Assembly: GCF_000149955.1 (NCBI RefSeq)
Contig: NC_030990.1
Span: 3,334,311 to 3,398,310, forward strand
DNA from: Fusarium oxysporum f. sp. lycopersici 4287
Taxonomy: Eukaryota > Ascomycota > Sordariomycetes > Hypocreales > Nectriaceae
Direction: 5' to 3'
DNA length: 64,000 bases
This document shows, piece after piece, positions 1-12,101 of this stretch. The notes beneath the pieces are model-generated. The model had not been told where the DNA came from, searched no databases, and saw nothing but the letters and a program-made list of their open reading frames with translations. The position numbers were made by a program, and so were the translations under genes. How positions within the stretch are numbered: position 1 is the stretch's first letter; the number at the start of each line of letters is the position of its first letter.

Positions 1-813
1 TAAGATAGCCAAGACCATTAGGTAAAGGCGACGCTTCGTCCTCTGAGCGCGTTGGTTAGCAGACCTGCTGCTGTTGACGGCCGAACGAGTGGTTTCTGCA
101 ATGTCTCGAAAGCGTATATAGACGAGGACTGTGTGGTGTTAACTAACTTAGACTTATCCATAGCTAGGTGATAAGGGAGGTATAGACTCACTCGCATATC
201 CAGATGTTATCAGTGCGACTGTAATAGGGGCCAGGACGAAGAAGACCATATATGGCCACGAAGGCCATGCAATCCAGCTGCATCCAGCCAGGGTAGCTAC
301 TGCGTATCGTTGAGTAGTCAATGGCCAGACCCATGCGACCTGGACGATTGGAAGGGGAAACATGATAAGTGCCTGGACCAGGTTACGCCGGCGTCTCTCC
401 CGAACTGTGAGGGCATTGGCACGAAGGAGGCCGACTTGCTGGGCAAGATTCCGCATGATGGCCAGGAGGCAGGTTCCAAATAAAGCGTTGGTGAAGTTGA
501 CGTAATAAGCATTGAGATCGCAGAATCCTTCGCCATTCCACCACTTGCTAGTGTCGTCGTTCCGCCAAATGAGGGAGTTAATTATTGTGTCAAGGTTTGA
601 CCATTCGATGTTGGCAATAAAGACAACAGCTGCGAATTCTCCATTGCGGTAGAGGTTCTTTAGAGGGACTATACAGGCAATATTGGCGAGGAGCCCCAAG
701 AGAACTCTGCAAACAAGGTTGGTTGTGAGAGATGGAGTGGTGATGGTTCCAGGTCCAGGAGCCATGATGATAGACAAGTCGTCACGACCAAACAGGTGAG
801 CTGAGTCGATCAT
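1..813 (-). CDS. STE3: STE3-type peptide pheromone receptor (GPCR), 3' end outside the window
   Basis: A class D G-protein-coupled receptor for a lipid-modified mating pheromone, acting at the plasma membrane upstream of the pheromone MAP kinase cascade. Exon 1 runs from ATG 813 to 192, an intron with GTGAGT donor and CACACAG acceptor covers 191-129, and exon 2 continues from 128 off the left edge. Five membrane segments are visible at about residues 33-53, 60-82, 98-120, 145-165 and 185-207. The family hallmark is the NLYRNGEF stretch after segment 1, followed by INSLIWRNDD and a tryptophan pair. After splicing, segment 5 runs into the Arg-rich third loop (VYIRFRDIAE), as expected. Segments 6-7 and the tail are missing only because the window ends. 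A second in-frame ATG at 765 could be the real start. The family call is firm; the exact ligand is inferred. Confidence 0.9.
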
Positions 814-2097
814 GACGACGACGAAGGAGGAGAAGGAGGAATGAATTTATCTCAAGATTTGTCAAAGCCAAAGCAACTTGGTGTTGTTGGTGATGGTGAT
901 AGATGCAAGATGGCTCGGGACGTTTACGTCTTGGCTCAACGGTTGATCAAAGCGGGAAGCGCAAGGACCTCAAGCAACGACTCTGTTGGCTATGTTGAGC
1001 AGGACTTTAATAGTACATAATAAAAGGAAGAAGGAAGTCAATAACAGCGAGATGTGTCATGGTGGAGAGCTCAATAAGACGGCGGTGCCGTCACTTCGAC
1101 ATGAGATGAAGGGGCGGCATGCCAATTGGTGTTCCTGGGTCCCTAATTAGCAGCATCTTTCGATCGGGGAACTATCATTAGCCCCCTTCCCCCCTTTCAA
1201 TAAGAAAGAAGCAGGAATCTCCGCCTCCATTTAGATTTTGGCGTCACTGTCATGTCTGCTTGTATAAAGCGCGGCTATTGTGGGCGTCTATTGACAACCT
1301 GATCAGGTAAGTGGATCTTGCAGGGGTAAGCGAACGAGACCACTGAATAAGACTCAATAGGCTGCAATGCATGGATGCTTACAAGCCCATTTACACAGTA
1401 GAAAACAAGTCTGTTCGATCTCAAGTTGCTAAGAGATCGGCGGCGCTGAAGTTTGAGCCGCAGAGCAGGCTAGGCAGGGTTGGCCTTTTCTCAGTAGAAT
1501 ATACCGATTTGATCATTTATGGGGAGTGATCCAGAGCACTTAGCACCACGGTCTAGATGAGAGGATGAACAAGCTGCACCGTTGGAGTGCAATTGAAATG
1601 GAGATTTCAGTCTGTCACAGCTAGTGAATATTTCAAGTATGCTGTAGTAAGTGATTCGTTTCTTCCGATTCACCGAGTAGCGAAGCCCGCTTTTGGAATC
1701 GACCACTTCTTGGCCACGCGGGAGTTAAATGGGTTATGCTTTCAAGACATTGGAAGTTTATTATTGATGGTAGGTTAATGCGCAAAAATGCAAGGTCGTA
1801 TTCAAATCGCAGTGTCGTAGATATGCAGTTATCCAGCACTCCACAGTAAACGGCACCCATCTACCGGGTCGCACAACACCTTCAATCTGAGCCAATCAAA
1901 TAGCGCATTGAGGGAGCATCCCTAATTCCGACCTCAGCCTACCGCGTGTCAGGGTTTCGAAACAAACCGTCCTGACGCGACAAGCACACCAAAGCTCAGT
2001 CCTCCAGTATCCACCTTATCAACACCACCCATACCCTCGCCGCCTCGGTTTCCAGCTTCAGCTCTTCACCAACAACGTATCACACAAGCAAGCAAAC
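814..2097. other. Divergent promoter region between STE3 and RIM1
   Basis: This 1.28 kb holds no convincing gene; the short ORFs in it have no recognisable protein. It must carry the promoters of both flanking genes. A CCAAT box lies at 1892-1896, about 200 bp upstream of RIM1, and the stretch before the RIM1 start is pyrimidine-rich, as is common for fungal leaders. Confidence 0.6.
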
Positions 2098-2623
2098 ATG
2101 TCTTTCTCCTCCGTCTTCCGCCGCGCCGCTGTCGCCCCGGCCTCTGCTGCCCGGGCCTTCAGCACCACCACCCCTCGACCTCTGGCCAAAATCACCATCA
2201 TCGGTAATCTCGCCGACACCCCCGAGGTTCACTCCACCAGCACTGGTCGCGAGATCCTCCGCTACGCTGTCGCCAGCAACAGCGGCCCCCGAGACAACCG
2301 CAAGACCAGTTGGTTCCGAGTCACTAGCTTCGCCGAGGGCCCTCAGCGCGACTACCTCATGAACCTTCCTAAAGGGTACGATGACTTCTGAAGACAATTA
2401 CAACACGTGGTATTTGTGCTGACCATTACGTAGTGCCAGCGTCTACGTCGAGGGTGATGCCTCCTTGAGCAACTACACCGACTCCAACGGCCAGAACCGA
2501 AGCAGCTTCAATATTGTCCAGCGTATGTTTACTCCTCCCTAGATACTATCCACCACAGCTAACCCTTCTTGAGGCAACCTCGAGGTTCTCCGACGTCCCC
2601 AGGCTCCTGAGCAGGGCGAGTAA
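2098..2623 (+). CDS. RIM1: Mitochondrial single-stranded DNA-binding protein
   Basis: Binds single-stranded mitochondrial DNA during replication. Three exons (2098-2375, 2434-2522, 2574-2623) give 138 residues. Residues 1 to about 28 form a mitochondrial presequence rich in Arg, Ala and Ser (FRRAAVAPASAARAFST). The OB-fold follows: KITIIGNLADTPEV, RYAVASNS and TSWFRVTSFAEG in exon 1, then SVYVEGDASLSNYTDSNGQN in exon 2. The short last exon gives NLEVLRRP, the normal end of fungal Rim1. Introns are 58 and 51 bp; the second has a CTAAC branch site just before its TTGAG acceptor. It lies tail-to-tail with GSH2. Length and architecture match the family. Confidence 0.93.
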
Positions 2624-3099
2624 GAAGCAAATATCAATCGAATTCCTTCTTGAAACATGGTCGCAAATAAATCGCCTGGCCGTAGTCTTCTGCCTACTTG
2701 TTCTCCTCTCTCCCCATGACCGGTTTCTTTTGTTGGATGTTAATGTATGGATGTAATGTACGATGAGCGTTGTGCACAACCTTAGGAGGATCTGTATGAT
2801 ACCATGATGCAATAAACTTTGTTGATCACGCACTTATTCCTTCATCGTGTGCTTACACATACAGGCTACAGAATAGCGGCTATGGTTCGGGGGGGTTGTG
2901 AAAGCACTACTCCGTAAACCATGATCATAAGTATGTGTGACCTCAGCTCTTTAGACGCATGGTGGATTCTTCTCCTTTTCGGCAAGTTTCTAATACAGCA
3001 GGTAAGGATTCCTCTAGGAAGGCAGGCATGCTTGCCTACAAGAAATTGTACGGTGTCGATATGGATGCTGAAAGAGCTATGCCGGAAATCTGAGAGCAT
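2624..3099. other. RIM1/GSH2 convergent 3' region
   Basis: The 476 bp between two converging genes holds their 3' untranslated regions. An AATAAA-like sequence lies near 2811. I see no gene; the short ORFs on both strands mirror each other and resemble no protein. Confidence 0.6.
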
Positions 3100-4802
3100 C
3101 TACACCAGCGCACAACTGTCCATGCATCCAAAACCAGCAGCAACCCCACCTTCCTCGCTCTTATCGCCCTTTGTGCGCAAAAGATACCCGGCTTCCTCGT
3201 TGTGGTGAACTTTGCCTGTACTCTGGTCCCATATGCAAGTACCATAGATCCCCAGCTCGCAAATAACACCGCCTTGCTCTAGGTTGCCATTGCGAAGAAT
3301 GATGTTGGTGACTGGTGGGGGAGTGATGAGCTCCATGAGAATATAAGACCCCCAGTGGGATTCGGGAACAGATTTGAGGAAGTCTGGAATAGCACCTCGA
3401 TAGATGTTGTTGCCACCACCTTCACGCTGGGGCTTCAACACATAATTTTGGCAAATCTTGGGGTCGAGGGCCTTCTTCCGAGCCTCAAGGCCAGCATCGC
3501 TGCTATCCATCGGGTAGATGTTGGTAAATGTGCGCCACAGCTCAGTTGCGTCATCCGTGTCATCGCGAATGAACCTACTAAGAGCCGAGGACTCTGTGGA
3601 AGGGCGCGGTGTTGCGAGAATTTGTTGAACCTTCTTCGTTCCAGCTAATTGAGTCAGGACACTGGGGCATTTAATAGCATTCGACCTCTCCAGGTGATAA
3701 CGAGCCTGCCAAGCTTGTTGATCAGGGTAATCAGAAGGTCCATATCCAGATCGCATGTAGATCACAGCAACTTCGTAAGTCTTTGAACGGTTTCTTGGAA
3801 GGATGTACAGAAGCTGGCGTTTAGAGGTGTCTGCAATCTTGCTGTGCTGTAGGATTTGGGAATAAGGTAGTCGGAACACAGGGATAGATGACGAAGAGCT
3901 AGCGATTTGGTATTCAAGATGGCGTTGGTCGAAGATGTTCCTCTCGCCGTCTTGTACGAGAAAGATGACACACTTCTGGTGGCCGAGTTCAGAGTCGGGA
4001 TAAATATTGTACGCTTCCACGATACCTGCTGCTAAGCCACGAGTGCTGGTGTTCTCGGGCAGGTCTAGTGATCCTTGTGTAATAGGGTTTTCCAAAATCG
4101 GGTACTCCGTTGTAGCAAGATACCTGTTCTTATTAGGCTCAGTTTATTAATGGACGGCTTAGGAAGGGAGTCGAATTACTTGTGGAGAGCAGAGGTGTGT
4201 GTTGAAAGACCGCCAAAAGAAGAAGCAATGGTATTGAACTCAACCTGCTTGACTTGCAAAGAAGACTTTGTGGTCTCGGTACCCTGATGCACCATATAGT
4301 CTGAGCGGAACAAGCCTAGAGACAGGGGCTGTTGTCTTGTTAATGGGGCGTCTTCAATTGAATCGAGAGACACTTACCTGTGTATATCCCTCAGCCTTAA
4401 CCTTGGTATGAACGTCCCATAAGTTTCGAATAAACTCATCACCATCCGAGACCCTAAACTTATTTAGAAATTGTAGCATGCAAACTTGAGGTGTACTCAC
4501 TCCTTCACAACTTGGGCCAAGAACTCTTCATCCCTGCTCACTGAGGCATACAGCTCGTTGTAAGTCTTTTGAACTGCCTTACCCTGCGCGAAGCATTGTT
4601 TGGGAAATGGACTTGGAAAGAGGGTCACAGGAACGTTGATAGCAGCGATGCTTTTGGGGTCTGCCTCGGCGGCTATGACTGTGGGAGGAGGCCTGACTGC
4701 GAGGCCATTACCTATTGACCAGTCCTTGACGGTCTCGATGAGGGCGTCCTTCTCTTCGGCCTTGAGAGTGGGTGGGTATATCCCGTCTGTAAGAGAAGTC
4801 AT
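3100..4802 (-). CDS. GSH2: Glutathione synthetase
   Basis: Joins gamma-glutamylcysteine and glycine with ATP, the second step of glutathione synthesis, in the cytosol. Four exons (4802-4501, 4453-4378, 4328-4180, 4123-3100) give 516 residues, close to other eukaryotic glutathione synthetases. Introns are 47, 49 and 56 bp. The spliced exon 2/3 junction restores the family motif GLFRSDYM. Other signatures are RSGYGPSDY, the glycine-rich ATP loop KPQREGGGNN at about residues 406-415, and the C-terminal lid LLRTK...EGGVAAGFGCMDS. This is the eukaryotic ATP-grasp-like type, not the bacterial GshB type. A Yap1-type site lies 125 bp upstream of the start. Function is near certain; exon ends are by hand but close in frame. 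Confidence 0.96.
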
Positions 4803-4926
4803 TATGCTGGAACTGACTTAGACTATGCAATGAGGTGTTAACCGAGTAACTGGAATCGAGAGATACTTTTAAAGACAGACTACCTTAGGTTGGTATGGAA
4901 GAGAAGTATGAAAAGTCCTTGGTGTA

Positions 4927-4933
4927 TTAGTCA
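4927..4933 (-). promoter_or_regulatory. Yap1/AP-1-type response element upstream of GSH2
   Basis: TTAGTCA lies 125 bp upstream of the GSH2 ATG. This heptamer is the Yap1 site described in the yeast GSH1 promoter, and Yap1/Ap1 factors induce glutathione genes under oxidative stress in many fungi. The match and position are seen; function is inferred. Confidence 0.5.
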
Positions 4934-5629
4934 AGACGCTGGCTTGCGTGCTTGGCTGAACGGGGTGGCTTAATAATTACAGTGGGTGCGGGACGCGGAA
5001 TATCTGAAGATAAAAGGCTCGTTCTCATGTTCACATACCTAAATTAGGGCGATAGACCACATGGAAGACCCACGGCAAATGGGTTCACCCTTTTGACGGC
5101 AATTGGATTGGAAGGACTCTGCGTAGGTGTAGTACTTTATTTGGGCGTTTTATGAGGGGCATTTACGATAGCGGGGTAGCAGATTGTGAAGTTTATATTG
5201 GGTAAGGTAATATCTTGTTTTGCTCTTCAGTTCCGGCGAGGTTGTCATTCTAATGTGGAGAGGATGTGATATATTGATATCTAGGGGCCCCGCTGAACAC
5301 AATGGCGTATAGTCGATCTCGGTATGCATGAACAAGTATGAAGTTGAAGACAATGGATCTGTCACAAGATAGAGTAAGATGTGAGTTACCTAAGATAGAT
5401 GTGAATCCATTTATACCAGGTTAGTAGCTTACCTAGTACCTAGACACAAAATAGGTACCTGCAGTATTGTCCCTCAGAGCAGAAAAGGCTGCTGTGCTCA
5501 TTATCACTCTTTCCCACCCGCTTCATTTTTTCTTTTTTTCTCATTTTCTTCTTCTTCTTCTTCTTTCTTCAGCTTTCAGTCTACCTCCGGAGCCACGAGT
5601 GCACCTTCCTGGCCTATGAGCCTCGCGGA

Positions 5630-5639
5630 GTCACGTGAC
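5630..5639. promoter_or_regulatory. Perfect E-box palindrome GTCACGTGAC
   Basis: A 10-bp perfect palindrome around CACGTG, the target class of basic helix-loop-helix factors such as Cbf1. It lies 650 bp upstream of the SNF2 start and 830 bp upstream of GSH2. Which gene it serves, if any, cannot be told from sequence. Confidence 0.4.
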
Positions 5640-6186
5640 AGTACAAAGCTGCTCCGTCTACTAAGGTAAGTATCTTAAGGTGGTTAGCCACTTCCACACG
5701 CACAGTACCTGCCTTGCCTTGCGTACCGTGCAACAAGCGTGCTCTGAATGGAAAAGAAGGTACTCTCCCCAACATCGCTCAACTTTGCATCTACGAATTC
5801 TGCAAAACTCGGTTTGTTTCTTTTCTATTTTTCTTTTCTCTAATGATCTCATAGAACTCATAGAGAAGCCAGCCCGGAGATTTCTCTTTTTTTTTCCCTC
5901 GCACGGTTTTACATCTCTTGCGCTCTGCTTGCACTTTCACTTCACCTCATACTTTCCTTAAGGTAGCCAAGCCTTTGACACCCGAGCATTTATCTTTTCT
6001 GAACGTTTGGGATTTTACTTCGACGCCAAAACGCAGCGAGGATTCAGCCTTGAGTGGCCTTTGTCAAACGCGGCCAAGCGGCGGCGGCTATGCACATTTC
6101 TTCCCACGCATATTCTAGTCGCTGGGCCTTTGCTCAGCAGACCTGTCACAAAAGCGCATGCTTTGAAGTATAATAAAGATTCCCAC

Positions 6187-6242
6187 GTATGTCTCTTCCC
6201 CTTTTTAATGACTAATTCTTTTACTCGATCTTTGATACCAAG
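6187..6242 (+). other. Probable 5' UTR intron of the SNF2 gene
   Basis: GTATGT at 6187, a GACTAAT branch-like sequence and a CCAAG acceptor at 6242 make a 56-bp sequence with all marks of a local intron. It ends 47 bp before the SNF2 ATG. It contains two upstream ATGs (6189 and 6208), so splicing would clear the leader of upstream ORFs. Inferred from signals only. Confidence 0.5.
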
Positions 6243-6289
6243 TTTGATAGAAGAATTATCTGTGCTCTTCTAAGCACGTGTGTCACCAA

Positions 6290-9200
6290 ATGGACGACAT
6301 CGAGGATGATCCCTATTCCTGGGATATCGACGTGGTTGTTAATCGACTCTGCGCTCCTGGGGTCCCATGGAGTCGAGATCCTGGATTCCTTGCCACACGC
6401 ATCCAGGAGGAAGAGTTTGATGGCAAAACTCTATTGACCTTTGAACATGTGTGTTCGCGTCAAGAGTTGATGGACTGTCTCGGCATTAGGATCGCCCGCC
6501 ACAAAGCTGCCCTCGCAGAAGCTATCGTTACTCTTCGTTCTAGGAGCAAAGGGTATTGGGAATGGCAAGCCGACTTCAGGCGAAAACAATCCGGATTCCC
6601 TGGCGAGGCAACCGAAGCCTTAACACATGCCACGGAACAAAGGCGATCCTCCAATCTTCCGAACGGTGATCATCATAAAGAAAAGGAGACGCCTGTTTCC
6701 GTTTCTGATACTAATGGAACGATTCCTCATGCTGCAGGGAACCCATTGCAGCAGGAATTAGATAGCCAAAACCACACACACACACACCAAGCACATGACC
6801 AGCTTCAACTTGCAACGCATTCTCGTCAGCCGCCCATTCATGAACCTCCTGACCAAATCCCCGAGGTTGATGAGAGATCTAGTAAACGCAGGCGGGTGGC
6901 GCCCATGCTGTTGACAGACACACCAAGGAACGCCGATCCCGCTTTCCTCCCGACGGAAGCTGATGTGCTTGACTACGCGACCACCAAGGCTGGGATGAAG
7001 TTTGCAGACGATAACTCTGCAGGCTTTCCGTGGGATAATGCACCCTCGTATGCCTACCTAGGCAAGGGCAAGATTTCAAGAGAGGACATGCTGACGCCAG
7101 TCGGTATGTTGAGCTCTCTCCTCAACGAGAGCGACGATTCCTTTACTTCATTCAGCATCCATACAATTCCACCTGGAAGAAGACTCGCGGCAAACAATAT
7201 TCTTAAGCGGCTTCTTACAGGCCGCTATCGCATACATATGCATTCCTCTAGGTCGCCAAGTCATCTTTCCAACGAGTCTGATGAGATCCTCGAACTCACC
7301 GACCTTGACAACGAACTGGACGCTGAGACATTAAGGGAGATAAAAGAAGAAGAGGCTGAAAACGAGAGGCTTGATGCCCTTGACGACAATTCCCAGCCTT
7401 ATCCCTTTGTCACTCCTGAGCGAATCGCAGAGATATTAAACGAGGCCATAACAGCTATTGAGGAAAACTGGGCTGAGAAGAAGCTCCCAAAGTATGAGCG
7501 GAAAGCTTATAGTCTATGGCAGAAATCTCGCCGCCTTGGCATTAAGGGCATACAAATCCAGAATGCTTACAAAACGGCTAAGCATCTCATCGAACGACTC
7601 CAGAAACTCTGTCTCGAAATCCAGAAGACGGACTCGGCCTCCGAGGCACATTACCGAGAGGCAGCCAAGAGCCTTGAGCAAAGTTTAGAAGACAAGAAGT
7701 ATCAGGAGTGGTTGATTAAGTTGCTTGAGTCGTCAAGGCCACCCCCAAAACCACAAACAGTGGCCCGTCCGAAACCACGCGCCGTACGGCAGCTGGACAC
7801 CCTGGCCCTTATGGAAGACGAGGTTCTCACTAGCTCTGAAGAGGAAGATTTCGTCGTTCCTGACGACCACATGGATGTAATTGAAAATGGGTTGACGACT
7901 GATCGGGATTCAACACCTCCCCCTATGAAGCAGGAATGGGGGGATTTCAATACTGACTTCATGGATTTGACGCAGGGCGACATGGATGAACCCCGAGGCT
8001 TGGGTTATGACATGACTAATCCCATCGATTTGACTAGTCCTGCCAAGCAAGCGAACAGTCCCTTGAATGGAGATCGGGGAAACGCCGTCCCTCCCAGAAA
8101 GAATCTTTCTGAAAGAGAAGCTCTCGATGCAGGCCCTTCTGATGCAGCCATTACCAATGGAGAGAGCTTGACAACAGACGACCCTGCTAACGTCGAGAAC
8201 AAACCACTTGAACCCGATGTTGTCTGTTGCCAGGCTCCCATTAACCATGTCTCTAAAAAAGGTCATGACGAAAACCAAAGCCGAGAGATTCAGCCAGAAA
8301 AAACACAATCTCCACGTCACGATGGCGGCTTTCACCCCCCACCCATTGAGAGTTTTGGCGATCTTCAGCAGCTTGCATCTCAACCGCTTAAAAAATACGT
8401 CAAGCGCAACGATCGCTGGCGATTGTTGATCGGTGAGATGTGGCATATGGAACACGCCCGACGGAAGTCAGCAGTCGATCTGATATTATCAGATCACCCC
8501 AATAATGTATGGGAGGAGCATATCCAGCCATATCTATTTGAACCCCTGGAAGATCCCGAACAGCTACCACAGGGTAACGTAAAGGTGGTTCTTTTTGACG
8601 TTGTACGTCTTTGTCGCTGCTTCTTCGTGTGTCAGCACACAACAGAAGAACAAATGCTTTCCTATAAAATGGGAAAGTTGAGAAAAACATTGAACCAGGC
8701 ACGAGTCAAATTCTTCGAACCTCTCTGTCTGTTCGTAGCGGCTCTTACGCCTCACTTCCCCCAGGATAGTCAAATCTATAGACAAGACACGGACATTCTC
8801 GACGACCTATTTCCAGAGGAACAGGATGAGATGGATGACTTTGACGATGTCGTCGAGGGAGGGCGTGCCGGGCGTCGAAGACCAAAAGAAAAAGAAATCA
8901 TCCGTGACAAAGCAGCCGTGGATCTTCGAGAACGCGAGAATCAAAGGCTTAGGGAACAAGAGGCTCGCAGAAAGAAATTGAGGGAGACCCTTGCGCTGGA
9001 TGGCTCGGTGTCACGGGATGGGACTCGCCTCATCATAAACGAAAGCAAAGAAGAAGACCAAGGTCTTATCTACATCCATGAGGACATTGGTCGCCGAATC
9101 AAGGATCACCAAATCGACGGCGTTCGCTTCATATGGAATCAAATTGTGCGAGACCCAAGTGTACGGCAAGGTTGTTTGCTAGCCCACACAATGGGACTCG

Positions 9201-12101
9201 GCAAAACTATGCAAGTCATCACTGTCCTCGTTGCTTTGGCAGAGGCAGCACAATCTAAAGATCCATCTGTAGTGGCTCAAATACCCGAAGATCTGAGGGA
9301 ACCACGGATTCTGGTTCTTTGCCCAGCTGCCTTGGTGGACAACTGGATAGATGAGCTCCTCAAATGGGCACCAGCGGATTTACTGGGCGAGCTACGCAAG
9401 GTCTCATCTAATACACCGGTCGAGGAAAGGGCTGCGGTGGTGTCGTCATGGGCTTCTGGCAGAGGCGTCCTTACACTTGGCTACGAAATGTTCAAAAAGA
9501 TCATGAACATGTCAGAGGAGCTAGCAGATCTTCTGACAAATCGTCCGGACGTGGTCATCGCCGATGAGGCGCATAAGATGAAGAATCGGGAGTCACAAAC
9601 TAACCTGGCTAGTTCGCGCTTCAGAACAAAGAGTCGCATTGCACTCACAGGATCACCACTGTCCAACAGTGTACTAGAGTATTTTGCCATGATTGACTGG
9701 GTTGCCCCCAACTTTCTTGGCCCGTTCTCCGAGTTTAGCCACATTTATGCCTCTCCGGTCGAGCGAGGCCTCTATAACGACAGCACACCAGCTGAAAAAA
9801 GGAGGGCACAAATGAGGCTGAAGGCGCTTGAGCAACTTGTGGCACCGAAGATCAATCGCCACACGATCGCTGCCCTAAAAAGCGACTTGCCACCAAAGCA
9901 GGAGTTCATCATATTCGTGCCTCCAACGACACCTCAGAAGCAGTTGTACCAACTGTACATCAGGGGTGTAGCAAGAGAAGGCACCGACTCGCAAGCTGAG
10001 ACTTTTGCTGCCATCAACCATCTTGGATTGATTTGCAGCCACCCACGATGCTTTGAAGCAAAGGTGAAAGCAATTCAAAAGGGCATCCGCTCAAACAGCG
10101 ATAATGAAGACAAGTCCTTCCCCAAGTCTATGATTCCAGAGTTCTTGGAAACGTTGCATTCTTTTAGGGACTTGGAAACGCCAACGCTTTCATTAAAAAC
10201 AGAACTGCTGACAATCATACTCGACGAGGCGCGTCAAGTTAAGGACAAGGTGCTCATTTTCAGCCAGTCCTTACACACATTAGATTATATCGAAAACATG
10301 TGCAGAATGCAGAGGAGGACAGTTTCTCGCCTAGATGGCAGCACACCAGTTCCGAGTCGACAAAGGCAGACAAAAGACTTCAATGAGGGTAGCAAAGAGG
10401 TGTTTTTGATATCTACAACTGCTGGTGGTGTAGGACTCAACATTCAGGGGGCTAACAGGGTTGTCATTTTTGACGTCAGATATAACCCATCAGATGAGCA
10501 ACAAGCGGTGGGCCGAGCGTATCGTATCGGCCAGCAAAAGCCTGTATTCGTCTACCGTTTCATGGTCGCAGGAACTTTCGAAGATAATCTTCACAACAGA
10601 CAGGTTTTCAAAATGCAGCTGGCATCGCGAGTCGTTGACAAGAAGAATCCCATCAGCTGGTCAAAGCGCAAAGGCGACGTAGTGTCGGTGATCAGACATT
10701 GTCCGCCAAGCGATCTCACCCCTTATCTGGGCAAGGACAGAATTCTGGACAAACTTATAAATCATCGCGAGAACGGCGAGAGTATCCGATCCATTGTGAC
10801 AACGGACACTTTCGAAGAGGAAGATCTTGGCGCGGCGCTTACTGAAGATGAGAAGAAGCAAGTAGCCCAAATGATCGAACTGAATCGTCTTCGAGAAACC
10901 AACCCAGAGGAGTATTTGAGGGCGAAAGACCGAGTGGATTTAAAGGAGCAGGCTAGGTTGCATGGAGAACAGGGTGAGCTCCTTCGTGCGAGTTCGTTAT
11001 CTCAACAGTTTGTGCCTCGATTAATTGATGATACATCGGATATGCTTCACCATGCACGATTTCCACCTCCAGCAACCGCTCCAGCTCTTGGACAGGATAT
11101 GTTAGGCGCCGGAAAACTATCTCACGAAACGAGCTCACCTGTAAGTCCCCCCCCACCTTGGCATGCTTTCGGGTTCCCTGCTTACCCATACAATAAGACA
11201 AACCGGCCTGTGTCCCAGCAACCTACGGCTTCTAGCCACGGCCCAGCACCAATGCCAATGGCTGGTGCGAACACCTTTTTCGGAGAGCATAACCATTCTG
11301 GGCCACTGATTGAGCCGCACTCGACCCCGATCATTTCTGCACAGCCGCGCGCGAGTCCCATCTTTAAGCAAGGTGGAGTCTTCAACGTAACTGAGAACCC
11401 TGCTATGGTCGAGTTCGAGGGTTGTCTGCGGGAGAGCCTTCAAAAAATGCAACAACGCAATGTACTACAAACAGGAGGTGACCCTGGTGAGATGGCCAAG
11501 TCTACAACCATGCGTGTGAACGAGGTCCGTAGGAAGGGCCAGTATGGGTTGCTCCCTGACACAAAGCATTGGAGGGTACTCATTAGGCTTCTATCGCACC
11601 AAAAATGGGTGATTGCAATTGCCACAGGCTTCATAGCGCCAGAATACTTGGCTCAAGCCGAAGAGAAAGATCTCGAAAAGCGACTCGAGGCCATCAATGC
11701 ACTCACAGAAACGGAGATCGCTACTCGGGCACTTGAGAAGACTAGTTCTCCCGACCCAAATGTATGATGCTCATCAAACCCAGCTCTGGACAACCCTCTT
11801 TTTCTCTCACTCTCTAACTTCCTCTCCCCCCCCTATTTTGTTTGCGCAACTTCACTAATTTGTTATTTCAAAGAATTTGCAGAATATCAGGCGTCGAAGC
11901 TCGCACCGGGGTGAGAAGCGATCCCGGGCTACGGATGATATGAAAATAATGCGGGAAGCGGCGGACAATAGGAGAAACCGAGCATTCCGTCTACCGCCAT
12001 GGGCAAATGAGGCCCTTTTTGAAGAGAAAACCCGAACATCACCTGCAATGGGCACTCGAGAAGGGCAGTTTGGTTTCAGGGATGTTACGCCTGGTCTCTA
12101 A
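6290..12101 (+). CDS. SAM-domain SNF2 family ATPase, ATRX/ARIP4 type
   Basis: A large nuclear DNA-dependent ATPase of the Rad54/ATRX/ARIP4 branch, probably a chromatin remodeller. Exon 1 is 6290-11761; a 121-bp intron (GTATGA to TTTGCAG) leads to a last exon 11883-12101, giving 1896 residues. Residues about 5-95 form a SAM-like domain (W.SRDPGFL...FDGKTLLTF...LMDCLGI). An acidic, low-complexity region follows. The ATPase core has Walker A in AHTMGLGKTMQ near residue 967, the DEAH box in ADEAHKMKN near 1091, and the C-terminal lobe with SRLDGSTP, STTAGGVGLNIQGA and AVGRAYRIGQ at about 1347-1430. The ATG at 6290 is the first in this frame. The second exon is supported by phase and a charged tail (RRNRAFRLPPWANEALF). 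Exact orthology within the family is uncertain. Confidence 0.88.

Larger units (their letters stand above)
4803..6289. other. Divergent promoter region between GSH2 and the SNF2 gene
   Basis: This 1.49 kb holds no convincing protein gene. Proximal to GSH2 is a TTAGTCA site (4927-4933). Around 5429-5460 are TACCTAG/GGTACC repeats. From about 5520 to 5580 is a CT-rich tract typical of fungal core promoters. GTCACGTGAC lies at 5630-5639 and a second CACGTG at 6275-6280. The last 100 bp look like a leader with its own intron. Confidence 0.6.

Noticed and set aside
7910..8455. Antisense ORF of 181 codons inside the SNF2 gene
   Set aside because: The sense frame continues through the region and connects SAM and ATPase domains.
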